NCBI GenBank assembly: GCA_028023455.1 | Contig: JAQFVV010006453.1 | Coordinates: forward strand, 438,001 to 502,000 | From: Epiperipatus broadwayi | Taxonomy: Eukaryota > Onychophora > Udeonychophora > Euonychophora > Peripatidae | Direction of reading: 5' to 3' | DNA length: 64,000 nt | Shown: in pieces, positions 46,040-57,479 of the stretch | Layout: each line of letters begins with the position of its first letter | How positions within the stretch are numbered: the stretch's first letter is position 1 | Translations under genes and position numbers: made by a program | The notes under the pieces: model-generated | The model's input: only the letters and a program-made list of their open reading frames with translations | What the model was told of the DNA's origin: nothing | Databases searched by the model: none

Positions 46040-46145
46040 AGAGCTATTATAGGTTTAATAAAAAAAAGTGGTTTAGCCTCAAGAATTTTCAATTACTAGT
46101 AATTGATAATTTCTTAGTAACATCAAAGGTTAAAGTTATTTCTAT
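46040..46145. repeat. Dispersed repeat K, third copy
   Basis: AGCTATTATAGGTTTAATA, then ACTAGTAATTGATAATTTC and AACATCAAAGGTTAAAG. It is in the same order as the copies at 41.88 and 42.26 kb but carries a small insertion. Confidence 0.65.
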
Positions 46146-46188
46146 TTCTATGGATATTACCATTCTTTTATATGTATATATAATCCTG

Positions 46189-46357
46189 GTATTTGCTCAA
46201 AGCCAAAATTGGTTTATAAATATAAAAACCTAACAGCAGTTCATACCTATTCAACACCAAGGATCTTCAATTTGTTGTCAAGGAAACCTAGTGTTGAATA
46301 GATGTGGGCTGCTTTTATGATTTATCTTTATAAATAAATCTACTTTTGAGCAAATAC
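46189..46357. repeat. Fold-back repeat F
   Basis: Termini GTATTTGCTCAAA and TTTTGAGCAAATAC. Inner inverse blocks around CTATTCAACACC/AGTGTTGAATAG meet at TTGTTGTCAAGGAAACC, a phrase similar to the core of family C (TTGTCAAGGCAACC). There is no ORF. Confidence 0.75.
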
Positions 46358-46474
46358 TAACTTTGTTATCTTAACCTTTACAGTGCCGATTTTTTTTTGG
46401 TCGAATTAAGTAAAACTTTAATTGTTTTTATTAATTTATTATAGGTTTTATTCATAAAAATATTAAAGTAAAGT

Positions 46475-47345
46475 AATCAGTATTGTTTTTATTTAACTTC
46501 TAAAAATTGAATTAATTTTACATTCAAATTACTCAAACATAATGGAAAATTTAATATGAAATTTATTACTGTAAAAAATATTTAAAAAATGTAAGAAAAA
46601 TTGTTGCAGTAAAACAAAAAAATTATATTTAAACCAATTACAACAACTAGCCATCATCAATTCCTCTTTACTTACAAGTAGAAATTCTGACATTTTTTCT
46701 TCTAAAATTAAATATTTAGTAATAAAAATCTAATTTTTTTTTTTTCATGTGTCATAACATCAGCCAGGGAGCGAACCTGGGACAACTGCTTTTAAGTCAG
46801 TTGTGCTGACCTCTCGACCACCAACACTTGACTAAAAATCTAAATTTAGCACATTATTAATCAATATATGGTAAAAAAAAAATTATAAATATGTAAATAA
46901 TTATGAAAAATAATGTTTTCCACTTACAGTCCAGCATTTTTCATTTATTATTTTTCATATTTAAATACGGTATTAATTAATATATCCTAAAAATAAATTA
47001 TAAATGTAAATAACTGGGAAAAATATATGATTTCATGTTCAAAATCTATTATGAAAGAATAAAAGATTTTGCATTTCCTTTCTGATATTAACAATTAAAA
47101 ACTCCTACTCAACAATGGCAAAGTTAGTCAGTCAGCTCATTCAAGCACTATATAAAGTGAAGGCTGATGAATATTTGGCACTTTGTAATACCATATAGGG
47201 TAGCAGAAATTTAATTTTTTGCTGCACAACTGACCTCTGTAGATTTTTTTAAAAATTAAAATATTCTATAGATTAAGCTTAGTTTTTACAGTAAAATGCA
47301 TGTAAAATGATGAAATAGGCCAAAAATGACCAATAGATAATGTAT
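46475..47345. repeat. Dispersed ~0.85 kb repeat J, copy 2
   Basis: Collinear with 10845-11675 (landmarks given there), interrupted by a SINE at 46737-46832. The two copies differ by substitutions and small gaps, and neither has a conserved reading frame. The short flanking phrases give no target duplication I can define. Confidence 0.65.
46737..46832 (-). mobile_element. tRNA-derived SINE (copy 3)
   Basis: Minus strand: GTTGGTGGTCGAGAGGTCAGC, A-box region, then CAGGTTCGCTCCCTGGC (a good B box), then TGACACATG and poly-A (T run at left). Target duplication TAAAAATCTAATTT at 46723-46736 against TAAAAATCTAAATTT at 46833-46847. Repeat J copy 1 has the unoccupied site at about 11108. Confidence 0.85.
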
Positions 47346-47380
47346 TAAGAAAAATTACAGTTTTAACTTGTAATAAGCAG

Positions 47381-47564
47381 TGTAAACAAAGCAAAGCAAA
47401 ACTCCATATAGTAGTGCCACCTGTGCTAAACAGAGTAATCAATGGATTCCAGAAGGCTTGTGCATAAAATCGCTATCTAATGCCTACTCATCCAATATCC
47501 CCAGACTAGTTTCTGGCTTGTGACATTCGTCAGTGAGGATGTGAGCATGTGATGCTTGTTGGTT
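47381..47564 (-). mobile_element. Single family A ribozyme element (copy A5)
   Basis: A perfect 10-bp duplication, TAATAAGCAG, at 47371-47380 and 47565-47574 delimits a 184-bp insertion. It contains one hammerhead (47497-47540, minus strand), then in minus-strand order TACTCATCC-inverse, GCACAAGCC, TAATCAATGG-inverse, CACTACTAT and GGAGTTTTGC, ending in TTTGCTTTGTTTACA. It is not a palindrome, so the fold-back form is not needed for insertion. Confidence 0.8.
47497..47540 (-). ncRNA. Type I hammerhead ribozyme motif (family A)
   Basis: Minus strand: ATCCTCA (47534-47540), core CTGACGA (47527-47533), stem II weak in this copy (TGT-cacaa-GCC), core GAAA (47510-47513), palindrome ACTAGT, cleavage between 47504 and 47503, and TGGGGAT (47497-47503) giving seven stem I pairs. 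The core is intact. Confidence 0.7.
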
Positions 47565-47579
47565 TAATAAGCAGGGTAG

Positions 47580-49315
47580 TTTGAAAGTTGAAAGTGACTA
47601 TTAGTCTGCTTTCAAATCAATAGTATTTGCCTGTTTAAACAGGATTCATTTAAAATTCTATAAATTAAAAGTCTCAAAAGCATGAAGAAAACAACTTCAC
47701 ACTTCCAAATCAAGATGCTTCAGATTTGCCTATATAAATAGACATTTAGGTTAAAGATAGATGGCCACTCTTATCTTTATAAAAGTCACTGTCTTGTGTC
47801 ATGGTTTGGAAGATCCCTCTATTGGAAAAATATGCTTGATTATTGAGAATTTTAAAGCACATTGAATACAGGTTAGTGCCTGTTCAGACTATTTATCTAT
47901 TCTTTTAAATGGAAAATCTTGTCTTTATTATTATTTATTATCAACAGTTTTGATTGCCCAGAAATTCCTCAGAGCTGTAAGGTATGAATACAAATTTAAA
48001 TAACAATAATACAATGTAAATTTTTATAACATATTAATTAATCTATATCTGGCATAAAATAAACTGATTTAATTTTTCTTATTGTATATATTTTGTCCAT
48101 AGCCTAAACTTTGTATAGGTAATAGATATCTAAATACCTGTTAACTTTATTGAAATAATGGCAAAGCTTATATATATATATTTTGTAATATATTTAATTT
48201 ACAAAATATAAATTTATGACACTTTTATAATAACACCTATTTTGCAAAATAGACAACTATAGCATTATTTTAAAATTAACATGAATTAGAGATTTTCATA
48301 AATGCTAATTTGATTATGTAAGAAATGCTATGTTCACTGAAAATATTGGTAATAAATAAGGAGTGCAATTTTTATTATTAAATGCTTTAATTGATTTTGG
48401 AAAATTTGTTTGTTAATTTTTTATCTTTTTCAAGTTAGAATGAAATTTTAAAATTGAAGTTTAATATATTTAAATTCAACAGAATTGCTTTAAAATTAAT
48501 ATATAACTAAATTATAACACCTTAATTCATTTAAAACATGTATCTTTTCAATATGTCAACTAATTTGGTAGATATGAAATAAAGGATGGGGAAAAAATAT
48601 TCAGTAATTTCACATTTTGATGTTAACAATTATCCTTAGAATTTTCATTTGGTTTAAATAATTGTCGCAAGGGGGGCAGTTTAAATTTTTATTCTTTTAA
48701 TTTAATAGCATTTTAAAAACTATTTTAAACTTTTAATATATATGTATTATTATGTAATAATAATAATATTACATTTTAACTTATAGCAAAAATATCTGCT
48801 GATATATATATATCAACTACTACAAATGTTAAGGCAATTTAAAATATAATATAGTTTTACATTTTCATTAAATGTGCCAATACTAAAAACTTAAAGATAA
48901 TAGATAATTTATATATATATTGTACTGCTAGTGAATATATATATATATATATGTTACAAGCACACATATATAGCATTACATGTTCTATAATTTTTTTAAA
49001 AATATATGATTAGTTTTAAGATTTTTAAAACAAAATTTTGCAAAAGTAAAAGATTGCATCTTATTTTTGTATTAGAATAAAACTTCATAACAAGAGGGGG
49101 GAGAAATCTTAAATAGAATTAGAAAAGATTTTAAAAAGTCTTTTTTAAAAAAAAAGAAAACTCTTTGTTTTATAAAGCAAAAATAAGATAGAGGAATAAA
49201 ATGTGTAAAGTAAATCTTAGGCAAAATCTAAAATAAAAAAGTTTAAAATTCATTCTTTTCTTTTTTAAAATAGTTAAATAAAATGGCTAAAAATAAACAA
49301 ATGTAAAATATTAAA
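47580..49315. other. A+T-rich stretch, nothing recognised
   Basis: Short (TA)n tracts near 48.17, 48.80 and 48.93 kb, poly-A/T tracts, no reading frames of note. 47760-47880 is slightly less A+T-rich but closed in all frames. Confidence 0.45.
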
Positions 49316-49323
49316 ATAAAATT

Positions 49324-50776
49324 GGTACTTTTCAATTTTGCCCTATGCCACCACTTGAAGGCACTTATTTCCAATAGTCAGAGATAATTATACAGTTGCA
49401 GGGACTAATGTTTGATGATGTTCAAAGTAAAAAAGACCGAACAACAATTTTGTATTTTAATGTTTAATTAAAGTAAAAACCAAAACCAAAAACTTAAAAT
49501 ACTAATTAATATACTGAAATAAACAATAATTTGGTATTTAATCAAAGAATAAAAAAACAAAATAAAATACATAATTACTAACAAATTAAGGAGTATTTAA
49601 TGAAAGTGAAATTAAAAAAGTTGAAAATAATTTTATATTCTAATCTTTAATTAAAGTAAAAAAATATATAAGTAATAAAAAAATAGTTACACTTAGCTAA
49701 TGGCTTCTAAAATTGTGACAAATAAATCTTCTTGGTGCAATCGCTACCACATAAACTCAGCTAAGCAGTTCCCCTCTGACTTTTATTGTACCATTTAACT
49801 ACTCCACCAAAGTCTTACTATGTTTTGGATATGTGTCCCATTAGAAGGATCCACAAAATTATAACTATGACTAACTTTAAAATGTTCAAATCCTGTGTTT
49901 CTTAATTCATTAGTTTTATAGGTCTTCCAACAGTCAGAATAAATTGTTGATCCTTGTGTTATATTTTGTTGAATGGTGTCAAGTAGAATGGATGCTATCT
50001 GACATGGGGTAGTAACAATAAAACATTATTTGGTTTCCCTGCATAAACCACTGAATAACCACTATTGCAGGAGTATTCTCCCTTGTTGGTTCTTTTGTTT
50101 TGTAATGAGACTTTCATTGACTTCTACAAATTTTTCCATGTCCTCCAATTTTGCACAATGGCCAGATCAATAAACTTTCTTTGCACACTTCTCTTAGATA
50201 ACTGTTCCAAAAAATGATAGTGTCTTTTCACAAATTCAATTCATGTTTTATACATTCAATTGTCATGGTATCTCTACTCCAATAATAAATAAATTGGATG
50301 GCTATTAGAAATGTTATTTTAGAGCCTTCAAACCATATGTCTTTACATAGTACTACAAGGCATTGGCAGACTTTTAAATTGCATTGTTATTCCAGGGTTT
50401 GGGCAAAGTACAATTTCATATCATGGCCATTGGTGCAGATGTTTTAAGAGGGCAGGATGAAGGTTCTTTGGAAAATTTTCACTTCCCCACCTTCTGTGGC
50501 TGATAGATCATAAATTCTCATCATCTTGTGTATAAAAAGATAATTGATGAAGCTTTTGATTTTAGGGAGCAAGTAAGCGTGTATTTGTGAAATGCATTCT
50601 GATTCATCATAGCATATCAGTTGTTGTATTTTTTACGATAAATTTAAAAATTCACAAGTCACAACTGTGGTTTATTTAGTTTAATTAAACATTAGTCCTT
50701 GCAACTGTATAAGTATCTCTGATTATTGGAAATAAGTACCCTCAAGTGGTGGCACAAGGCAAAATCGGAAAGTACC
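49324..50776 (-). mobile_element. Merlin-like DNA transposon, decayed
   Basis: Terminal inverted repeats of about 95 bp start GGTACTTTTC (49324) and end GAAAGTACC (50776). Both contain TGCCACCACTTGA.GG, ACTTATTTCCAATA and TACAGTTGCA.GGACTAATG. A perfect 8-bp target duplication, ATAAAATT, lies at 49316-49323 and 50777-50784. An 8-bp duplication, the GG start and the IS1016-type transposase relic on the minus strand together identify the Merlin superfamily. Length 1,453 bp, usual for the group. The transposase is broken. Confidence 0.85.
49690..50440 (-). pseudogene. Merlin (ISXO2/IS1016-type) transposase relic
   Basis: Minus-strand blocks in order: FVEVNESLI...NKGEYS (the family's VEIDESKFGKRK..NRGR, with the first catalytic Asp changed to Asn at 50116-50118), YAGKPNNVLLLLP, then DPSNGTHIQNIVRLWWSS (the DP.TG.HTQ.IE..W block) and AEFMW.RLHQEDLF (the LAEFMWRR...F end). 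The third catalytic Glu reads Val in this alignment. Frameshifts and stops show that it is dead. Confidence 0.75.
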
Positions 50777-50789
50777 ATAAAATTTGTTT

Positions 50790-52080
50790 GTAAAAGCTTT
50801 GGAATACAATTAGTTTATAAGATGACTGATTAAATTGTATTAATTAAAAACTGTAAACTATCTTATTGAAGTCATTTATACAATCTGAACAAGGATTAAG
50901 ATATCAAGAAATGTAAAATTAATTAAAAGACAGATTTCAAGTTAAGATCAAAATTAAAAATAACGATAAGAAATTAAAACAATAGGAGAGAAAAAACAAT
51001 ATAAAGTCACTCTCTATTGTTATTCAGTCAGGGCTGCAATCTGATAAATCATTCATCAGTCAGATTTGTTATTATTATACAATCAGATTGCTATCAGTGT
51101 GGACAGAATTCAAAATGCAGAGTCAGAGTTTGAAGAACTATAATGCAGAAGCAGACCAGTTATTGCTGTTGTAGATCACTTTAGTACAGACACTGCCAAA
51201 ATAGCAACATGCACTGCTAAAACTCCAGTCCTCTGTCAAATCAACTGTGCTTGCTTGAACCAACACTTGAAAGAAATATCTAGATAGTGAATCAATGCTG
51301 CTTCTAATCTCTCTCTCCCAATGTTGATCCAAAGAATGGAAAACAAGCTCTGAAAAACATTGATGGAGAAACAAAAGGTCAATTGGCTAGAAAGCAAAAC
51401 CAAATAAAAAACAAAACATTAGAAAATATGCACAAAATAAAAACCTGGTCAAATATACTTTTAAATAACTGCGTACACACTTAATTTCAAATGAAATGAA
51501 CTTTAATTAACAGACTATTATAACTATAGCCTAAAGTAATCATTTAAAATTTTCTTATGTAAGATTTGTTGTGTTATTTTATATTATATTAAATATATGG
51601 GTGCATAAATAATTAAATATTAATGTTTGCTTTAATTATTATTTTGTCTGTTTTTTTCTCTTTTGTCACTGCATCACCAATAAATTATTGTAGAGTTATT
51701 TTATGTTTTAAGTAAATGTGCTAGACCCTGAGAGAGTGTGATTGAGTCATGGAATGTTTCAAGTGCTGGATTGTAAGCCTGCCATCTGAAGCATGCTGAT
51801 TATATAACTCATGATTGGCTGGCACCTGAAATTGATCCTCATAACAAATAAAATGCTTTGGATGGTAGAAGTTTGAATCTAGCTGTTGAGGTAGACCACA
51901 GTCTGGAAATGTGATCATGTTATGCTTTGGATAGCTTGATCTGACCCATGGGTATCATTGATGGCTCTTCTATTGATGGTATTCTCCTCTCTGCTTGAAG
52001 AACTGGTCTGTTCACATAATATTAAAAATATAAAATTAAAAATTATGTTAAAAGGTGTTTAAACCCATTTAAACCCAATT
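50790..52080 (-). other. Less A+T-rich stretch with two unassigned minus-strand frames
   Basis: 51374-51138 (78 codons, rich in Ser, Phe and Trp, with a SLDQHWEREIRSSIDSLSRY block) and 51918-51721 (65 codons, with FPDCGLPQQLDSNFYHPKHF and a His/Gln-rich tail) stand out in composition. Both are on the same strand and start with ATG. No motif lets me name them. Retroelement debris or host exons are both possible. Confidence 0.25.
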
Positions 52081-52152
52081 AAATAATATTTTTAAAATGG
52101 ACCCAGTTCAATACCCAATTAAGTAATATCTTTTAAATGGACCCAGTTCAAT
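52072..52152. repeat. Tandem duplication, ~41 bp
   Basis: CCAATTAA.TAATAT, then TTTTAAA.TGGACCCAGTTC, occurs twice, at 52076 and 52117. It directly precedes fold-back G. Confidence 0.8.
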
Positions 52153-52413
52153 ATATTGAATGCTTTTATTGATTGTGCACTAAAAAGAAAGATTTGTTTT
52201 TTCAACCATAATTAAAGTGTTTAGATTTAGCTTGAAATAAAAGCATGGGGGGAGTCCAATTAAGTCAATTCTATTTTTTATAACAAGGGATTGACTTAAT
52301 TATGTATCCCTCCCCATGCTTTTATTTCAAGTTAAATATAAACATTCGAATTGTGGTTGAAGAAACCATTATTTTATTTTATTTTAGTGCACAGTCAATA
52401 AAAGCATTTAATA
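52153..52413. repeat. Fold-back repeat G
   Basis: Arms of about 115-120 bp pair from ATTGAATGCTTTTATTGA (left) to TCAATAAAAGCATTTAAT (right), with inner inverse blocks around ATAAAAGCATGGGG and CCCCATGCTTTTAT. The outer dinucleotides are TA on both sides. A MITE-like element without an ORF or ribozyme. Confidence 0.8.
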
Positions 52414-52419
52414 TAAAAA

Positions 52420-53285
52420 AATTTTTTTATCTCTTTTATTTTTAATATCAACAATCACCATCTAGTAATAAATTGATTAAATTTAATCTCTCACACTATG
52501 TTTTGGATTGAAGCAAAAGCTATATGCATTTGTCATTCACATCACAAAAAAATTGTTTATTTTTAGATCCATTGCTATGTAAATATGTTTTTGTGATGGC
52601 ACATTTTTATAATGTGTTTAAATTGATTATATAATACCAAATATTTAAGGCTAGGTAATAACCAAACACATATGATGTGAATGGTCATTTAGATTATAGA
52701 CAGTAACATTTAAATTTATTTTTCATTTATTATACATATTTCTAATTTAACTACTACTACTACTCAAATATTCATGTTAGTAACCAATGAGCCCGTAACT
52801 GAGTTTGAACTACATAGTGAGTTTCCATAGTAAATTCTAACATAACTCCAAAAATATGATATATAATAATCCATTAATACACTTTAAATATAAAACCTGA
52901 TATTATTTTAATGTATCTGAAAAGTGTTTAGGTCTTGACATACCATACATGAGTTAGTGAGATAGTTTAAATATATGTAATATGAGAGATCATGCATGAT
53001 TTTTACTCTATTCATTTACATGTATAAGCAAGTTTATTTAAAACTTTTAATACTATCAGACTTGCTTGAAATATATAAATAAAACCATCTGAGAAAAGTA
53101 AATGATGACTAACATCCATTTTTGATAAATCAATTCTCTTCAATTGACTCATATCATAATCTTTTGCATATCATAATTATGAGGATAATCTTTAGCTTAT
53201 TTAGTTAAATAATTATCAATCAATATGAGTATAGAAAGTTTGATACTTCTGGATCAAATTGTTATAAATATGACCATTTTTAATC
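52420..53285. other. A+T-rich stretch, nothing recognised
   Basis: No frames, shared repeats or inverted repeats were seen. Confidence 0.45.
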
Positions 53286-53289
53286 ATTA

Positions 53290-53900
53290 TTATTTTCAAT
53301 CATTATTAATCCACTGGAGGATAGTCTCTCCAGGTTCAATCCATCTTCTCTGATCTCTAGTCTCTCTTCTCTACATCACAGCAACACACTTCTTTATTTT
53401 ATTCATCCATCTTATATGCCATTTCTTTCTAGGTCTTTTATAATCTCTTGGAATCCAGTTTAAGATTTTAATTGAACATTAATTCTCATCTTTTTGAGCT
53501 CAACTCTACTTCAGTTCAGTTGTCAAGCGTTGGTGGTCGAGTGGTCAGCACAGCTGCCTTACAAGGACTTGTTCCATGTTCACTTTCCAACTGAAGCTTT
53601 GACACATGGAAAAAAACTCTACTTCAGTTTTTTAATTCTTGTAATGATGTCAGGGTTTATTTTCACATCCATGTATTTCATTTTCGATCTTTTTTTGTTA
53701 CTCCTAACATGAATTTCTCCATACTTCAATGAGGGGTCTGGAGTCTTTATATTTCTTTTCTGTTAAGTGTCCAAGTCTTATCAATAAGTAAAAACTGGTA
53801 AAACACATTAGTTAAAAATCTTTTTCAAACATATTTTTTAAAAATATTTTATTTTTATCAAAAGCACTCCAATCAAGTTTAAGATTGTAATGCTCATAAT
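53290..53900 (-). pseudogene. LINE RT C-terminal relic, split by a SINE
   Basis: On the minus strand the right part gives KYGEIHVRSNKKRSKMKYMD then DIITRIKKLK (the RRTxVxDIIERIxxLKW block). After the SINE, the left part gives WIPRDYKRPRKKWHIRWM, then RRWIEPGETILQWINN, the family's C-terminal signature, followed by a TTATTAT-rich 3' tail near 53290. Many frameshifts. Confidence 0.65.
53517..53614 (+). mobile_element. tRNA-derived SINE (copy 4)
   Basis: CAAGCGTTGGTGGTCGAGTG plus GTCAGCACAGCTGCC is the tRNA-like head. The end CTTTGACACATGG runs into poly-A. A perfect 15-bp target duplication, AACTCTACTTCAGTT, lies at 53502-53516 and 53615-53629. It is inserted in the LINE relic above. Confidence 0.9.
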
Positions 53901-54139
53901 AAATTCAACACAGGAAGTGATCATTGATTAATGAGATGTAATATACATGCTAATGTAAACCTAGAAAGATAAAAATTATTAAGAAAATAATATTAACAGT
54001 TGATATTTCTAATTTTCAGAAAAATGTAGTGAATTTAAATTAGAACTTGCAAATCATTTTCTAATATTAATAAATTTTGAACATGATTCAGATTTGAATA
54101 AAATCAATATGAAGATAATTGATACACTTTTAAAAACTA

Positions 54140-55620
54140 CTACATAAATGGTATATTAAAGCAGCAATTGAGCAGTAACATTTTTATTGAGACAAGACAA
54201 TTTATAAAGAAAAGAAGGAATATGAAAAAATATAAAAATGATGCATTAAGAAGGATTGAATGTCTCAAATTTTGTATAATGGTGTGAAAAAGAGTTAATA
54301 ATGTTATGAGAAAGTATAATTGTGAACTAGCAAGGAAAGCTATAGGAGAGAATAAAAATCTCAAGAGTGTAAAATGACAACTTGGTATTGATAAGAAATT
54401 TATTTCTGTAATAGGAAAAAAAACATGGAACTATTACTAAAAAAAAAGATAACATTTTGAAATATGTAGAAGAGTTTTAGCAAGAATTATATAGCAATAA
54501 AGAACAAGAGAAAATACCATCTACAACTACAATATCTTCTGAATTGCCCAGGATTTTAAATAAAAAAATGAAAAATGCAATTAAATCTTTGAAGAAAGGA
54601 AAAGCACCAAATAATGATGAAATTATAATCAAGATCTTAAAAGAAGCAGGTAATGAAAAAAAAAAATTGAATGTCTAAATTATAAAGATATATCAAATAA
54701 CTGGAAGAATCCACTATTACTATTAATATTTAAAAAAGGCGATAAAGGAAGATAATAGAAACTATAAATCTGTTGGTATTTTATCAGTTCTATATAATTT
54801 TTTTTACCAAGATAATTATAACTGTATACAGTGAATTTTGGATTTTAACCATCCAAAGGAACAAGTTGGGCTTAAAGGTGGTTTTTGTATGTGGATCATA
54901 TTCAAATATTGAGAAAAGTCATAGAAAGAACCAATGAATACGAGTTGCCATTATACTTTGGATTTATAGGTTATAAAAAGGCATTTGATTTTATAAGCAT
55001 TTCTTCAATGACTAAAGCATTGGATCAAATATGTAGATCCAGAATATTGTCATATTCTGACAAACATTTATAAAAGTGCAAAAATACCAACATAATACTA
55101 GAAAGAATAACATTGAGAAATTGTATGACAGGGTGACTACATACCTCCAAAATATTATATAACAAGTCAGATGTCACGTGACCTAATTTAAACAATTACA
55201 AATGTTATATAAACAGCTCACAAATAAGCTCTTAACAAGCTTTGCAGAATATCCCTAACTCCAGACCGGTTTCTACTACTGGCTGCCTCAGTGAGGTACT
55301 AGGATATTCAAGGATAACAGTTTTGCAAGAAGTATTTTATGAATTAAAATGGGAAGCTAAGGGAGTAAAAGTAAATGAAGATTATTTCAGTCATCTAGAT
55401 TTTGCATATGATTTAGCTGTTTCAGATGAGTTTTAGAACTTCAGCAAATGTTACTAAGAGTTATCAGATGAAATTAAGAAAGTGGAACTAAGGGTAAATG
55501 TTAAAAGATTAATGTTCAATGGATTTTCTCAAAAGAAGAAAATAAAGATTAATAGTGATGAGTTAGAAGTTAACAATTACAAATATCTTGGTCAGATAAT
55601 TACTATTTTTAATATAATAT
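54140..55620 (+). pseudogene. RTE-like LINE reverse transcriptase relic (most complete)
   Basis: Blocks in correct order: IGENKNLKSVK..LGIDKKFIS (pre-RT linker, 54330-54410), AIKSLKKGKAPNNDEIIIKI (54580-54640), KKAIKEDNRNYKSVGILSVL (about 54735-54795), EQVGLKGG (54862), ERTNEYELPLYFGFIGYKKA (motif A region, 54930-54985), FDFISISSMTKAL, and GDYIPPKY (motif B, 55134). A family B insertion follows (55165-55313). Then come EVFYELKWEAKGVKVNEDYF and SHLDFAYDLAVS, where the usual FADDI (motif C) has become FAYDL, and NYKYLGQI at 55576. It is truncated after the YLGQ motif. Catalytic loss and stops make it dead. Confidence 0.8.
55165..55313 (-). mobile_element. Family B element inserted in LINE (copy B4)
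   Basis: The 149-bp insert starts AGTCAGATGTCACGTGACC and holds AGCTCTTAACAAGCTT, ending shortly after a hammerhead remnant (GACCGGTTTC at 55264-55273 and GCCTCAG at 55285-55291). LINE coding resumes on the other side, which fixes the borders. ATAACA at 55159 and 55314 may be a short target duplication. The ribozyme core has one change (CTGAGGC instead of CTGANGA) and a mismatched stem I. Confidence 0.7.
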
Positions 55621-55624
55621 ATGT

Positions 55625-57088
55625 TATATTGTTTGTTTCTAAATATTTAAGCATAGTTTCATATCTGTTTTATAAATCTTATTGTGTGTTTTTATATAAC
55701 ATTACTTTATATATATAATAAAATCATTAATGAAAGATTAGCCTGCTTTATAGTAAAAAAATGTTAATCAAAATTCTATTGAATTGTTGTGAATGTCGTA
55801 AAGGATTATTGTAATCAGTGACATGTGACCATCAATCAGGTTTATTAATGATGCGAAATTAGAATTTTATAGATTTTGAATACTTTTTACTTTCAAAGTT
55901 TGTCAATCAAGAAATTCATAGGATTAAAAGGGACACTATTTTGACATTTTGATTTATGTTCGTTTTTATTCACTTTATGAACAATTTATTTTAATCACTC
56001 ATTCACTTTTCTCCTTCCATCTCTTCTCGGCATAGTTAAATTGCAAATAAAAATTTATTTAAAGGAAATGCTGTAATAATTCCAACAACTTTGATACTTT
56101 CTCATGTTATTTATCTTTAAAATAAATTTTCTGACATCTTTTTTATTTATTTATTATTCTATTGAGCTTTTTGAATTGTTTTTTATATAACAACAACAAC
56201 AACCAAAAAAAATACGTGAATATAATAAGAAATAAAATCTGTCATAAATTTACTAAAACTTACCAGTTTTATTATAAGGAGTCTGGCATTTAAAAGTGTG
56301 ATTTCTTTTCTTTCTTTCATACCGTCTTTCACAGTGATAAATGATATTTATAAATCAATGAGAAAGAAAACATTAAAACAAGATCGAAGACTTTCTCTTT
56401 CGTACCTATTTATATAATAAACCATAAAGTAAAACCTTAATTTTATTTGATGGAATAAAAGCACAATTTATTAAATGTTGTGTGAATTTAATTATGTATA
56501 TTTTTTTATTATAAAAAATGTGCGTGTATGTTTTATTGTAATTTATTAAAGGAATTTGCTGTTCTTTTTGAAAATGTATATTTATTCATTTTCTGACACT
56601 AATTTATTTTTTAAAATAAATGGAAGGTCAAATATCACTAGTTTTTTTTTTTTTTACTTTTAAGATAACTTTATATACTTACGTGGTTGTGTTATGTTGT
56701 TTGAAATACAGTTTACATTTTATTTTTATCATTTTTTTTATTACATTGCTTTTCAATGTTTGACTGATTAGTATTCTTTTAAGAATTATAATACCAAAAT
56801 ATTCTTTATAATGCACATACATTTTTTATTACATATTTATGTATGTTAAAATACACACAGATGTGTTGATTAAGCATATAAAATAAACGTTTATGCAAAG
56901 AGACATATACTTACGTATACACCAAAAACATTTTCGTATCTACAATTTTATATACAAATTTTAATAATTTTCTTCAAAGCTATAACATCAATATATTTTT
57001 ATATAGTTTTATAATATTCATAACATTTTATTATTACATATTTATGTTTATTAGAAGATATACAAATATTTGGATAAGCATTCAATAT
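55625..57088. other. A+T-rich stretch, nothing recognised
   Basis: Only short A+T-driven frames. Poly-T near 56640. No shared repeats. Confidence 0.45.
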
Positions 57089-57090
57089 AC

Positions 57091-57350
57091 TATATATATA
57101 TATATATATAATCATTAGAAACCAGTCAACACTTAGACAATCCCTGTATAGATGACAATGAACAATCACAAACTATTGTCAAGGCAACCTCTTTCTAACA
57201 ATAAAGATGGAATCCCTCGTGAAAAGGAGGTTGACTTGACAACAGTTTGAGATTGTTGATTGTCATCTATATTGGTATTGTCTAAAGGTTGTCTAAGTGT
57301 TAATGGTTACTTATAAGCCCATTTTACCTTGAGCAATATTGTACTTTGCT
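57091..57350. repeat. Fold-back repeat family C, copy C3, after (TA)n
   Basis: A (TA)10 tract (57091-57110) leads into AATCATTAGAAACCAGTCAA with ACACTTAGACAATCCC, inner TTGTCAAGGCAACCTC, then the inverse blocks up to TGTCTAAGTGTTAATGGTTAC and the unpaired tail TTATAAGCCCATTTTACC. It is the most complete family C copy. Confidence 0.8.
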
Positions 57351-57365
57351 GACTATATGTATCTG

Positions 57366-57371
57366 ACCATT

Positions 57372-57409
<38 letters not shown>

Positions 57410-57420
57410 AATGGTGGGGA

Positions 57421-57460
<40 letters not shown>

Positions 57461-57467
57461 TCCCCAC
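57366..57467. repeat. Two adjacent AT-cored perfect palindromes
   Basis: ACCATTACAATA(TA)n TATTGTAATGGT spans 57366-57415. GTGGGGATGTGCATA(TA)n TATGCACATCCCCAC spans 57414-57467. Each microsatellite is embedded in a unique-sequence inverted repeat, so each could extrude as a long hairpin. The 60-codon frame across it is an artefact of the repeat. Confidence 0.9.
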
Positions 57468-57479
57468 AGCAACAAACAT

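Noticed and set aside
47165-47185. CTGATGA as a hammerhead core
   Set aside because: No GAAA at suitable distance and no stem I partner. The same applies to CTGATGA at 25728 and 30475 and to its inverse at 43250.
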